A program made the position numbers and the translations under genes. 64,000 bases of DNA from Bacillota bacterium (lineage in GTDB: Bacteria > Bacillota > Clostridia > Christensenellales > Aristaeellaceae): NCBI GenBank assembly GCA_023404715.1, contig JAEYAR010000038.1, positions 1 to 64,000 of the forward strand, in the 5' to 3' direction. Below the pieces are notes generated by a model, which was not told the DNA's origin, did no database searches, and saw nothing but the letters and a program-made list of their open reading frames with translations. Positions 41,866-49,178 of the stretch are shown here, in pieces (within the stretch, counting starts at the first letter, position 1; every line of letters starts with the position of its first letter).

Positions 41866-43038
41866 CTACTTTTCCCTCGATCCGTCATAGGCTTCCATCA
41901 AGATCGACTTGAGCTCGTGCTCGCCCGCCCTTCGCGGGTTGGTCTTAGCGCAGGCATCCTCCGCCGCGCTTAGCGCCGCCTCGTCCGCCACAGCGGCGAA
42001 CCGCCGCTCGTCTACGCCCGCCTTACGCAGCGACGTCGGCAAATCCAGCACGTTGTTAAAGGCGGTCACCGCCTCGCACAGCGAATCGGTCAGCCGGTCG
42101 GCCGAATCGCCCTTGAGGCAAAGGCGCTGCGCGATCGCCGCATAACGCTGCGCGCACGCCTTTTGATTAAACCGGATGACATAGGGCAGGTAGATAGCGT
42201 TCGCCAGCCCGTGTGGGATGCCCAAGCGCGCGCCGGTCGCATGCGCCAGCGCATGCGAGATGCCGAGCCCCGCATTGGAAAAGGCGATGCCGGCCAGGCA
42301 CTGGGCGTAATGCATCTGCTCGCGCGCGCCGTCGTCCCCTTCCTTGTAGGACTGTAGAAGATACGCGTGGATCATCTCGATGGCCCTCAGGGCCAGCGGG
42401 TCGGTAAACGCGTTGGCGCCTTTAGAGACGTACGCCTCGATCGCATGCGTCAGCGCATCCATGCCGGTGCGCGCGGTGAGCTCCGGCGGCATGGTCATGG
42501 CCAGTTCCGGATCGACGATGGCGACGTCCGGCGTCAGCGCATAATCCGCCAGCGGGTATTTGACGTGCGTGTCGTCATCGGTGATGACCGAAAACGCCGT
42601 CACCTCCGTCGCCGTGCCGGAGGTCGAGGGAACGGCCGCAAACCGCGCCTTGCGGCGAAGCGCGGGGAGGTTAAAGGGATTTTTGATCGCGTCAAACGTG
42701 AGCTCCGGATGCTCGTAGAAGATCCACATGGCCTTCGCCGCGTCGATGGGCGAGCCGCCGCCGAGCGCGACGATCCAATCGGGCTGAAATGCCGCCATGG
42801 CTTTTGCGCCCCGGCGTACGGTTTCCAAGGTCGGGTCCGGTTCGACGTCTTCAAAACGGCTCACCTGCATGCCTGCCTTCTTGAGCCAGCTCTCCGCCTT
42901 GTCCGCAAAGCCGTAGCGCCGCATGGCCTCGCCCCCCAGCACGAGCATAGCGCGCTCCCCTTTGAGCTCGCCCAGCTGCGAGAGCGCGCCCCTGCCAAAA
43001 TAGATATCGCGCGGCACGGTAAACCTTTGGGTCGCCAT
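41866..43038 (-). CDS. Iron-containing alcohol dehydrogenase
   Basis: This 390-residue protein is a class III NAD(P)-dependent alcohol dehydrogenase. The nucleotide site is WIVALGGGSPIDAAKAM. The metal site uses His residues in GISHALAHATGARLGIPHGL, with an upstream Asp/His in RTGMDALTHAIEAYVSKGAN. All are intact. It likely reduces an aldehyde such as butanal or a sugar-derived aldehyde during fermentation. ATG 43038 has GGAGG 7 bases upstream; the frame opens 26 codons further without support. It lies upstream of nfnAB on the same strand, but nfnAB has its own promoter. Confidence 0.92.
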   Translation of the reverse strand: MATQRFTVPRDIYFGRGALSQLGELKGERAMLVLGGEAMRRYGFADKAESWLKKAGMQVSRFEDVEPDPTLETVRRGAKAMAAFQPDWIVALGGGSPIDAAKAMWIFYEHPELTFDAIKNPFNLPALRRKARFAAVPSTSGTATEVTAFSVITDDDTHVKYPLADYALTPDVAIVDPELAMTMPPELTARTGMDALTHAIEAYVSKGANAFTDPLALRAIEMIHAYLLQSYKEGDDGAREQMHYAQCLAGIAFSNAGLGISHALAHATGARLGIPHGLANAIYLPYVIRFNQKACAQRYAAIAQRLCLKGDSADRLTDSLCEAVTAFNNVLDLPTSLRKAGVDERRFAAVADEAALSAAEDACAKTNPRRAGEHELKSILMEAYDGSREK

Positions 43039-43149
43039 ATACATTCCTCCATTCGTCTGAATAGAATTATTATGGCGCCGCGCTTTCTTCCTATGCGTCG
43101 GGCGACGGACGTTCATTCCCTCCGCCTCTGTGGCAGAACGGGCGGGCGT

Positions 43150-43509
43150 TTACGTGCCCCGGGCCCTGGAGAGCGCAAAGCCCGCCATCGCGGTAAAAAG
43201 CACGCAGAACGCGGCCGCGAAAAGCGCCACGACGAGCGCATACAGCAGCGCCCGGCGAAGCCTCTTTCGCGTCTTATACACGTATCTTCGCCTTCCTTTC
43301 GTCCAGATGCAGCGCAGCATCCGTTGATAGAACGAGTAGGCCCAGGGGATGAGCAGCGCCGCGCGAAACAGGCCGCGGCATTTAATGTCCTTGTCGAGCA
43401 GCGAGGCGATGCCCAAGCCGATCACGAAGCTGGTGAAGGCGCAGCAAAACGCATAGAGTAGCGATACGCGAATCGTATCGTAAAATTCCGAATATGAATA
43501 GAATAACAT
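43150..43509 (-). pseudogene. Scrambled remnant of sugar ABC permease genes
   Basis: The 119-codon frame joins pieces of two different permeases. The first half (FYDTIRVSLLYAFCCAFTSF, then IGLGIASLLDKDIKCRGLFR and ALLIPWAYS) is the middle of a MalF-type permease. The second half starts with basic residues and a helix (KTRKRLRRALLYALVVALFA), like a MalG N-terminus, and ends with LFTAMAGFALSRARGT, a later MalG segment. No ribosome site precedes the ATG. The likely origin is loss of an importer operon by nested deletions. The rest of the 43039-43531 gap holds only the alcohol dehydrogenase upstream region. Confidence 0.55.
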
Positions 43510-43531
43510 CTACCAAACAGGAGGGATCGTC

Positions 43532-44563
43532 ATGCTCCCATATACGTCCTATCGTCGGTTTTGCGCGCTCTTCCTGCTCGCTATAGCGCTATCGTACCCC
43601 CTCGCGGCGCTCGTAGAGGAGGGCGTTGCCACCGTCAAAAACCCTACGTCGACTTCCCGGCTAAACTTGCGCGCCGCGCCCTCCTCCGACGCCGAAGTGC
43701 TGATGCAGTATTACAGCGGCGTGCGGGTAAAGGTCTTGGATCGGCCCGCGCCTGAGTGGGTCGAGGTCAGCGTCGGCGCAGATCCAGGGGCGCTGCACGG
43801 TTTTATGGCGAGCGCTTATCTCGTCTTCGAGGAGGACGTCGCGGGCCTCACCCCGCTGCCGGTTTACGCCACCGGAACGCCTTGGACGCTTTACGCCGCC
43901 CCCGCATTCGATGCCGCCCCGCTTGCGCAGCTCAAAGGGCAGGACCAAGGCGCTGTTTTGGGCCTATCCAAGCATTGGCTGCACGTATGCTTCGGGGATA
44001 TGACAGGTTTTGTCCCGAATCCCACGTCGCCCGCCACGCCGGCGCCTCTGCAACCGACGGCGATCCCTACGCCCGGCGTCTCGCCCCTCCCGTCCGATCC
44101 GTCCGTCCTCGTGCTGCGGGAGGGCGCCGCCGTATACGGGGGCCCCGGCGGCCTGGGCGTCCCGCTCATCGTGCTGCCTGTGAATACGCAGCTGCGAATT
44201 GTTCAGGTTTTGCCGCAGGATTACGCCGTCGACCTGACGGGCACGGTCGCCTACCTGCCTACGTCTACCCGCCTGTGGACGGATCTAGCGCTGCGCGCAT
44301 ACGACCCTGCGCGCGTCTGCCACCGGCTGCACACGCTGCGCGAGACAAAGCTGCGCACAGGCCCGGGCGATGAATGGCCTGCGCTGGAGACGCTATCCGA
44401 GGATACCGATAGGCTGGCAGACGGCAGCGCCCTCACGGCCATCGATTATGAGGAAGGCTGGCATATCGTCTGCTACGGTAGCGGTCTCGACGGCGCTTTC
44501 CCGCTCATCGCATACGTCAGCGCGCAGGATGTCGAAATCACCGGCGGGATCCAAACCCCGTAA
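43532..44563 (+). CDS. Secreted protein with bacterial SH3 domains
   Basis: This 343-residue protein has a signal peptide (RRFCALFLLAIALSYPLAAL). The first SH3b domain has SRLNLRAAPSSDAEVLMQYY and VRVKVLDRPAPEWVEVSV. A second, weaker copy follows (VYATGTPWTLYAAPAFDAAP). A Pro/Thr-rich linker (TSPATPAPLQPTAIPTPGVS) separates these from a C-terminal part with another repeat (ETKLRTGPGDEWPALETLSE). SH3b domains usually bind peptidoglycan or polysaccharide. No enzymatic domain is visible. GGAGGGATCGTC precedes ATG. Confidence 0.85.
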   Translation: MLPYTSYRRFCALFLLAIALSYPLAALVEEGVATVKNPTSTSRLNLRAAPSSDAEVLMQYYSGVRVKVLDRPAPEWVEVSVGADPGALHGFMASAYLVFEEDVAGLTPLPVYATGTPWTLYAAPAFDAAPLAQLKGQDQGAVLGLSKHWLHVCFGDMTGFVPNPTSPATPAPLQPTAIPTPGVSPLPSDPSVLVLREGAAVYGGPGGLGVPLIVLPVNTQLRIVQVLPQDYAVDLTGTVAYLPTSTRLWTDLALRAYDPARVCHRLHTLRETKLRTGPGDEWPALETLSEDTDRLADGSALTAIDYEEGWHIVCYGSGLDGAFPLIAYVSAQDVEITGGIQTP

Positions 44564-44576
44564 TGCATGCAAAAAA

Positions 44577-44608
44577 GGCTGGCATCGTTTTTCACTGCCA
44601 GCCCGTTT
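44577..44608. terminator. Terminator between SH3 protein gene and HTH/coiled-coil gene
   Basis: GGCTGGCA (44577-44584) pairs with TGCCAGCC (44596-44603), followed by GTTTTCTTTATTT on the plus strand and by AGCCTTTTTT on the minus strand. The flanking genes converge. Confidence 0.8.
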
Positions 44609-44619
44609 TCTTTATTTGG

Positions 44620-44988
44620 TTACTCGATCATGGAGCGGATCATCTTGATCGCGCGATCCAGCCGCCGCTGCAAGTCGGCGTTCTGCGCGCGGAGCGCTTC
44701 CTGCTCCTTCTCGGCCTGCTCAAGACGCTGCGCCATGGTCTGATATTCCTCGCTCAGGAATTCCTCCGGTCCAGCTGCCTGCGCCTGCGCTTCCGCCTCA
44801 GCGGCCTCCTGCTTTGCCTTCTCTTCCGCCGCCTGCGCAGCCTCCGCCAGCGCGGCCGCCTTCACTTCCTTGCGCCACTTGCTAAGCGACTGCGAAGAAA
44901 TATTGAGCTCTTCCGCCGCCTTGATGACGCCGATTTCCGCCGCGCGCTGCAGCGCGACGTCCTTTTCTTCCTGGGTATACCGCTTCAT
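44620..44988 (-). CDS. Small HTH plus coiled-coil protein (transposase-OrfA-like HTH)
   Basis: This 122-residue protein has an N-terminal helix-turn-helix of the IS3/IS911 OrfA or helix-turn-helix 29 type (YTQEEKDVALQRAAEIGVIK, then AAEELNISSQSLSKWRKEVK). An Ala/Glu/Gln-rich coiled coil follows, and then a second coiled coil (AQRLEQAEKEQEALRAQNAD). No transposase catalytic gene or inverted repeats flank it, so it is probably a domesticated DNA-binding protein. ATG 44988 has AAAGGTGG upstream. It has a good promoter. Confidence 0.75.
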   Translation of the reverse strand: MKRYTQEEKDVALQRAAEIGVIKAAEELNISSQSLSKWRKEVKAAALAEAAQAAEEKAKQEAAEAEAQAQAAGPEEFLSEEYQTMAQRLEQAEKEQEALRAQNADLQRRLDRAIKMIRSMIE

Positions 44989-45027
44989 AAACATCCACCT
45001 TTCATACTAAGTACCAGTACTGTACAT

Positions 45028-45056
45028 ACAATAGCAAATACTACCTTCAAATGCAA
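45028..45056 (-). promoter_or_regulatory. Promoter for the HTH/coiled-coil gene; rest of 44989-45320 unassigned
   Basis: On the minus strand TTGCAT (45056-45051), a 17-base spacer and TATTGT (45033-45028). The overlapping GTAC-rich sequence at 45010-45026 (AGTACT palindrome) could be an operator. In the remaining gap up to 45320 I see only AT-rich sequence and no gene, RNA or terminator I can support. Confidence 0.6.
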
Positions 45057-45320
45057 TAGTTTTGAAAAAAAAGATTGAAATTCTTTTTCTAATTCACGCG
45101 TATTCATACTTTTAACGTTGTTTATGGAAGTGGATATCCGCTTTTCCGCATCAGAATCCCATCTCTACCAACACGGCGCGAGCATGAAGCGAAAATCAAG
45201 ACGAAAAACCAGCGACGGATTTTGCCCTCATGTCAAGCGTAATGCAAGAGGCGATGCGGCGCGTAAGAAGCAAACGAACCCGTATCGCACCGTTTGAAAA
45301 ACCGTAGACAGCGCGGCTGC

Positions 45321-46073
45321 TCAGCCTATTTCATCCTCCGTATGCAAATCCAAAAAAGCGATGTCGCGCTGATAAAGGGAGTAGCCGATCAGCCCCTCGC
45401 GGCCGTCCGCCTGTGTAAAGGAGAGGACAAAGTAGATATCCGTGTCGGTGTCCTCATAGCGATTGTTGGCAAGCAACATTTCTTCCTCGCCGATCCCCGC
45501 ATGGGCGATGCCTTTCGCATCCAAAAACGCTTCTGCTTCCGTTCGGATTTCCCCCAGTTTGCGGTCGTACGCTACCCTGTCGCCCGTACCTGCCCGGTCT
45601 ATCAGCGTGCCCATGCCGCCGATTACATCAGGAGCGCCCAGTACCCATTCAAAATCCCACTTTTTTGCATAAGCCGCCTTGTCCGGTGAACCCGTCTCCC
45701 CCCAGAAGTTTGCTTCCGCCGTGTACGCGCGATGCAGCCTGCGCAATCCCTGCTCGTCCAACTCCACGCGGTAGAGCAGGCCGCTCCCGTCCTGCGGGGT
45801 GAACTCCACGCTCGTCCATGCCGTACGCACCCCGTTCAGCGTATAGCTCCACTCCGATTCACGGCTGGATACCGGCGTATCCGCCCCCAGCTCGACGCCA
45901 AAAAAATCCCAAACGATCCCGCGCGCCGCCTCGACGAACGAATCCGCAAGCGGCGTACTCGCCGTTTTTGCCTCCTCGACCCTATCGTTCTGCGCCGCTG
46001 CGGACGTCGCCATCGATATCGCCAGGGTAATCAACACGATCAGCGCACCCACTGCCTTTTTTCTGTTCAACAT
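45321..46073 (-). CDS. Secreted GYSLY-domain protein in BlaI/BlaR1-like locus (third gene)
   Basis: This 250-residue protein has a signal peptide (AVGALIVLITLAISMATSAA). The mature domain has GSGLLYRVELDEQGLRRLHR, then AEANFWGETG, and ends LIGYSLYQRDIAFLDLHTED. The same three landmarks, in the same order and spacing, occur in the extracellular part of the BlaR1-like receptor upstream and in the two secreted proteins at 48449 and 49179. I do not know a named family. AAAGGATTGA precedes ATG 46073. It lies 78 bases after the receptor gene on the same strand, so it is probably co-expressed with it under BlaI. It could bind the same ligand as the receptor or modulate it. Confidence 0.8.
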   Translation of the reverse strand: MLNRKKAVGALIVLITLAISMATSAAAQNDRVEEAKTASTPLADSFVEAARGIVWDFFGVELGADTPVSSRESEWSYTLNGVRTAWTSVEFTPQDGSGLLYRVELDEQGLRRLHRAYTAEANFWGETGSPDKAAYAKKWDFEWVLGAPDVIGGMGTLIDRAGTGDRVAYDRKLGEIRTEAEAFLDAKGIAHAGIGEEEMLLANNRYEDTDTDIYFVLSFTQADGREGLIGYSLYQRDIAFLDLHTEDEIG

Positions 46074-46151
46074 ATGCTCAATCCTTTCCCGCGCTGCGAA
46101 TGGCCGCAGGCGCATCACCGCCGACTTTACAAGCCTTCCACCGGTTCCATT

Positions 46152-47858
46152 TTATCCGTTCCCTTCGTGCACCATGGCCAGGTACACGACGCGCTTGAGG
46201 TACAGCGAATAGCCTACATCGATCGATGAAAGCGCGCTACTCAACATCAAGCCGCTTTCGTTGGGATACCGAATGACGATCACCACGTCGGTATCCCCGC
46301 GCCATTGACCGCCGCCCCCTGTCAATATGCCGCAGTTGCTCTCCCACCAGCCCGTCCAGGGCTCGTGCTCGATGCCGTGCGACTCCAAATAAGCGCGCGT
46401 CTCGCGCTCGATTCCGCGCACGCGTTCGCCCGCCTCACCGCCGAGCTCGAGGCCGTCGCCCGATAGCGACTCATGAAACCACGTTTCTCCCCAGCGAGCG
46501 GCCCACATCTCCGTGTCCGGGTACGCCTCCTCGTCCGCAGGCCAAAAATCCGCTTCACCTATAAAGGCGCATTGCACGCGAAGGATGCCTCTTGCGTCCA
46601 GATCCACCCGGCACTCCAGGTCGTCCGCAGCCATGAATACCACCTGCTGGTACAAGTCGTCGGGTCCCGGGCTCCAACTGGCTTTACATTGTGCGTCCAA
46701 GTCGAGATCCAGATACTCCTCCGCCGCCTGCCGGGCCCGTTCAATGCTGCGCTGTATCTCATTGGGCGCATACATCCGTCCGTTCGGGCTGATATATCCG
46801 CCCCACGGCTCGCCGGGCGACGCCTCCGGCAGGATGGCGGCATGCTCCGCGCCCTGCACGGCGGCCGGCGCTGCGGCTGCGAATGAGCCGAGCGTGAGCG
46901 CGAGCATAAAAGCCATACACAATGCTGTCAGAAGATGTTTGGGCTTCCCTGAGATCAACATTCGCTCGATCCGCTCCTTTACTTCGGATTTCCGAAGGTA
47001 CATGGACGTCGCCTGTAACAACGAAGAAGGGCGCCGTTGCACATGCGCCAGGCGTAGCAACGTTCTTCCGTAATCTACGATCCCCTGCATATCCCGGGCC
47101 GCCACCGCCCGCGCGTCGCAGGAAAGCTCTCCGTCTCGCATACTCGCCCTTGCCCCCAACCACACAATAGGGTGAAACCAGTAGAGCACCAGGCAAACCC
47201 CTCGCAGCGACGCCCACAGAGGATCGCCCTGGCACAGGTGACATAGCTCGTGCGTCAGCACGTCCGTGATGTTTTGCGGCTGCGCGGAGTTCAAGTTCAG
47301 AGCGATGCCGGGGCGCAGCAGCCCGTACAGACACGCCGACGCAAGCGGTTCGAAAACGGTCACCTTAGGCGGCCTGCGCACGTCGCGTTCCTCGCACAAG
47401 GCGATATAGAGCGCCTGTTCCTCCGGGCTTAACCCGCGCACCTTGGCGCGGCATAGCCCGCGCCTGAAGCCCGCGTTCACCCAAAGCATATAGGCCGCCG
47501 TCCCCGCCGCGCCGGCCGCCCATAGACAGACGGCAATTTGCTCCGCGTTCGGTCTTAGCGCATCCGCGCCTTCAGGCGCTCGCCGCGTCCATGTCTCGAC
47601 CGGCTCCGCAGACGGCAGGACGCCGCCCGCGGCATTTAAAGGCCGTGCCTGCTGCCCCTGTACGCTCGCGGATTGCGGCGCCTTCACAGGAACGTCGATC
47701 TGAACCGGCAGTAGCAGGCGCGCCGCCACCAAAAGCCACAGCGCGTACTGCACACGCGCCGGTATCCGCAGGGTGCGGCGAAGGAGGAGCAGCGGGGGAA
47801 TGAGCAGGCAGGCCGCTACGCTGCCATGGGCCAAAGCCGTCAGGATGTTCTCGATCAT
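46152..47858 (-). CDS. BlaR1/MecR1-like M56 metallopeptidase receptor with a C-terminal GYSLY domain
   Basis: This 568-residue membrane sensor protease has N-terminal helices (SVAACLLIPPLLLLRRTLRI, YALWLLVAARLLLPVQI), a cytosolic loop and the M56 zinc site HELCHLCQGDPLWASL (HExxH). Further helices follow, the last near residues 315-335 (LTALCMAFMLALTLGSFAAA). In BlaR1 the C-terminal sensor is a penicillin-binding domain. Here the extracellular part (about 375-568) instead has DLECRVDLDARGILRVQCAF, GEADFWPADEE and IDVGYSLYLKRVVYLAMVHE. It is homologous to the three neighbouring secreted proteins, and no SxxK penicillin-binding motif is evident. AGGAGG precedes ATG 47858. It lies 24 bases after the BlaI gene. 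Ligand binding is expected to trigger cleavage of the repressor. Confidence 0.88.
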   Translation of the reverse strand: MIENILTALAHGSVAACLLIPPLLLLRRTLRIPARVQYALWLLVAARLLLPVQIDVPVKAPQSASVQGQQARPLNAAGGVLPSAEPVETWTRRAPEGADALRPNAEQIAVCLWAAGAAGTAAYMLWVNAGFRRGLCRAKVRGLSPEEQALYIALCEERDVRRPPKVTVFEPLASACLYGLLRPGIALNLNSAQPQNITDVLTHELCHLCQGDPLWASLRGVCLVLYWFHPIVWLGARASMRDGELSCDARAVAARDMQGIVDYGRTLLRLAHVQRRPSSLLQATSMYLRKSEVKERIERMLISGKPKHLLTALCMAFMLALTLGSFAAAAPAAVQGAEHAAILPEASPGEPWGGYISPNGRMYAPNEIQRSIERARQAAEEYLDLDLDAQCKASWSPGPDDLYQQVVFMAADDLECRVDLDARGILRVQCAFIGEADFWPADEEAYPDTEMWAARWGETWFHESLSGDGLELGGEAGERVRGIERETRAYLESHGIEHEPWTGWWESNCGILTGGGGQWRGDTDVVIVIRYPNESGLMLSSALSSIDVGYSLYLKRVVYLAMVHEGNG

Positions 47859-47882
47859 ATCGCGCGCCTCCTTTCAAGCCAT

Positions 47883-48278
47883 TCAACGCCCGGAACCTTT
47901 TTCCCGCCGTCTCGCCTCGTCGAGCATGCGGGAAAGCGCATCCAGTTCCGCATCGTCCAGCGCCCCGCCGTCCACGATGTTAGAAACCATCTTCAGCATG
48001 TCGCCGCCGAACAGACGGCCGACCAGCGCGTCCGTCTGTTCTCGCTGCACCGCCTCTCGCTGCACGAGCGGATGATAGCGCTTGAGCCCCTCGCCCTCTT
48101 CCACACGCACCGTTCCCTTTTCGATCATCCGTTTGAGCAGCCCGATGACGGTATGGCGCGTCCATCCCGTCTCCGCCGCCAACGCCTTGGTCATCTCGGG
48201 CATGGTCAACGGCGCTTGCGCCCAAAGGACATGCATGATCTTCAGCTCCGCATCGGTCAAGCGTTCGCGTTCATGCAC
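47883..48278 (-). CDS. BlaI/MecI/CopY-family repressor
   Basis: This 131-residue winged-helix repressor has LTDAELKIMHVLWAQAPLTM at the N-terminus, then TGWTRHTVIGLLKRMIEKGT (recognition helix) and EEGEGLKRYHPLVQREAVQR (wing). The C-terminal dimer helix has LFGGDMLKMVSNIVDGGALD and ELDALSRMLDEAR. The start is GTG 48278, with GGGGGA 5 bases upstream. It heads an operon with the BlaR1-like protease and a secreted protein. Two direct repeats overlap its promoter, so it is likely to repress itself and be inactivated by the protease. Confidence 0.92.
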   Translation of the reverse strand: MHERERLTDAELKIMHVLWAQAPLTMPEMTKALAAETGWTRHTVIGLLKRMIEKGTVRVEEGEGLKRYHPLVQREAVQREQTDALVGRLFGGDMLKMVSNIVDGGALDDAELDALSRMLDEARRREKGSGR

Positions 48279-48326
48279 GCGTATCCCCCTCTCTCGCGTT
48301 TCCGTCTTCCTTGCAAAGTAGACGTT

Positions 48327-48368
48327 TGTTTACTCTATGCGTATACGCCTGTTTACTCTATGCGTCAA
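48327..48368 (-). promoter_or_regulatory. BlaI-operon promoter with two direct-repeat operators
   Basis: On the minus strand TTGACG (48368-48363), a 17-base spacer and TATACG (48345-48340) form the promoter. The 16-base sequence TGTTTACTCTATGCGT occurs twice on the plus strand (48327-48342 and 48350-48365), exactly 23 bp apart. One copy overlaps the -35 and spacer, the other the -10 and start. This is a likely BlaI operator pair. It differs from the TACA-TGTA dyad known for BlaI/MecI. Confidence 0.7.
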
Positions 48369-48400
48369 GTAAAAACTTGTCTACTCCCCATAAGTTGAAA

Positions 48401-48440
48401 AAGACAGGCAGCAGGATGCCTTAAAGCATCCCCGCCTGCC
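48401..48440 (-). terminator. Terminator after the 48449-49159 gene
   Basis: On the minus strand GGCAG...GGATGC pairs with GCATCC...CTGCC around a short loop, with a small internal loop, and is followed by TGTCTTTTTC. It lies 8 bases after the stop codon and separates this gene from the BlaI promoter. Confidence 0.6.
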
Positions 48441-48448
48441 GCTTTCCC

Positions 48449-49159
48449 TTAGCCGTTGCTATCGTATCGGAAGTCAAAAAACGATATTTTATTCTGGTAT
48501 AGCGAATAGCCGACGTTGATCGACGATCCCCCGTAATATAGGTCCGTATTCCCCGCTACGACCGGGTATTGAAAAATGAGGAAGATATCCGTGTTGCGCC
48601 CGTCTTCCACCCCTTCGGCCGGCAACGGCATGGCCCCGATGAGATAGACGCCCGTCCATTCGTTGCAATCCATCCCCTTGTCCCTGGCAAAGGCGCGCGC
48701 AGCCTCGGCCATCTTCGCCAGGCGCTCGTCGGCGACGGGTAGCTCGCGCTCGTTTAACCATCCGTATCCCCAAGCCTCAAGCCATATCTCCAATTCAGGC
48801 GAACCCTCCGCCCAAAAATCCTCGATGCCCGTATAGACGCGCTGCACGCGGCGCACCCCGTCGCTCGCAAATTCTACGCGGTAGAGCAGGCCGCTTTCAT
48901 CCTTTGGGTCGATCTCCAGGATAAAGCGCTCCGCCAGCGCCTGATATTTTTTCACGCTCGCCTCCGGTGCGATCGTATCCTCCAGATACCACTCGATCGC
49001 ATCGCGCGCTGCCTGGACGTAAGGCGCGTCCGCCTCCGTCATTGACATCTCAGGCGTCTCCGTGACCGGCAGGCTATCCTCGGTGGGCGCCTCAGCGCCT
49101 GCAAAAGAGAACGTCAACAGATAAATCACGCTCAAGACCGCCATCCATTTTTTCATCAC
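48449..49159 (-). CDS. Secreted GYSLY-domain protein in BlaI/BlaR1-like locus (second gene)
   Basis: This 236-residue protein has a signal peptide (KWMAVLSVIYLLTFSFAGAE). Its domain has DESGLLYRVEFASDGVRRVQ, TGIEDFWAEGSPELEIWLEA, a middle part with FARDKGMDCNEWTGVYL, and ends INVGYSLYQNKISFFDFRYD followed by SNG. It is the shortest version of the family, close to a single domain. The start is GTG 49159 or ATG 49156, with GAGGAG upstream. It is 19 bases after the 415-residue homologue and ends at a terminator before the BlaI promoter. Confidence 0.82.
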   Translation of the reverse strand: MMKKWMAVLSVIYLLTFSFAGAEAPTEDSLPVTETPEMSMTEADAPYVQAARDAIEWYLEDTIAPEASVKKYQALAERFILEIDPKDESGLLYRVEFASDGVRRVQRVYTGIEDFWAEGSPELEIWLEAWGYGWLNERELPVADERLAKMAEAARAFARDKGMDCNEWTGVYLIGAMPLPAEGVEDGRNTDIFLIFQYPVVAGNTDLYYGGSSINVGYSLYQNKISFFDFRYDSNG

Positions 49160-49178
49160 AGTATTCTACGCTCCTCTC

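Noticed and set aside
44620..44988. Insertion-sequence OrfA
   Set aside because: The helix-turn-helix resembles OrfA, but there is no transposase partner, no terminal inverted repeat and no target duplication. It has its own promoter and terminator.
46152..47858. Beta-lactam resistance locus based on BlaI and BlaR1 similarity
   Set aside because: No beta-lactamase or penicillin-binding protein gene is nearby, and the receptor's outer domain does not show penicillin-binding motifs.
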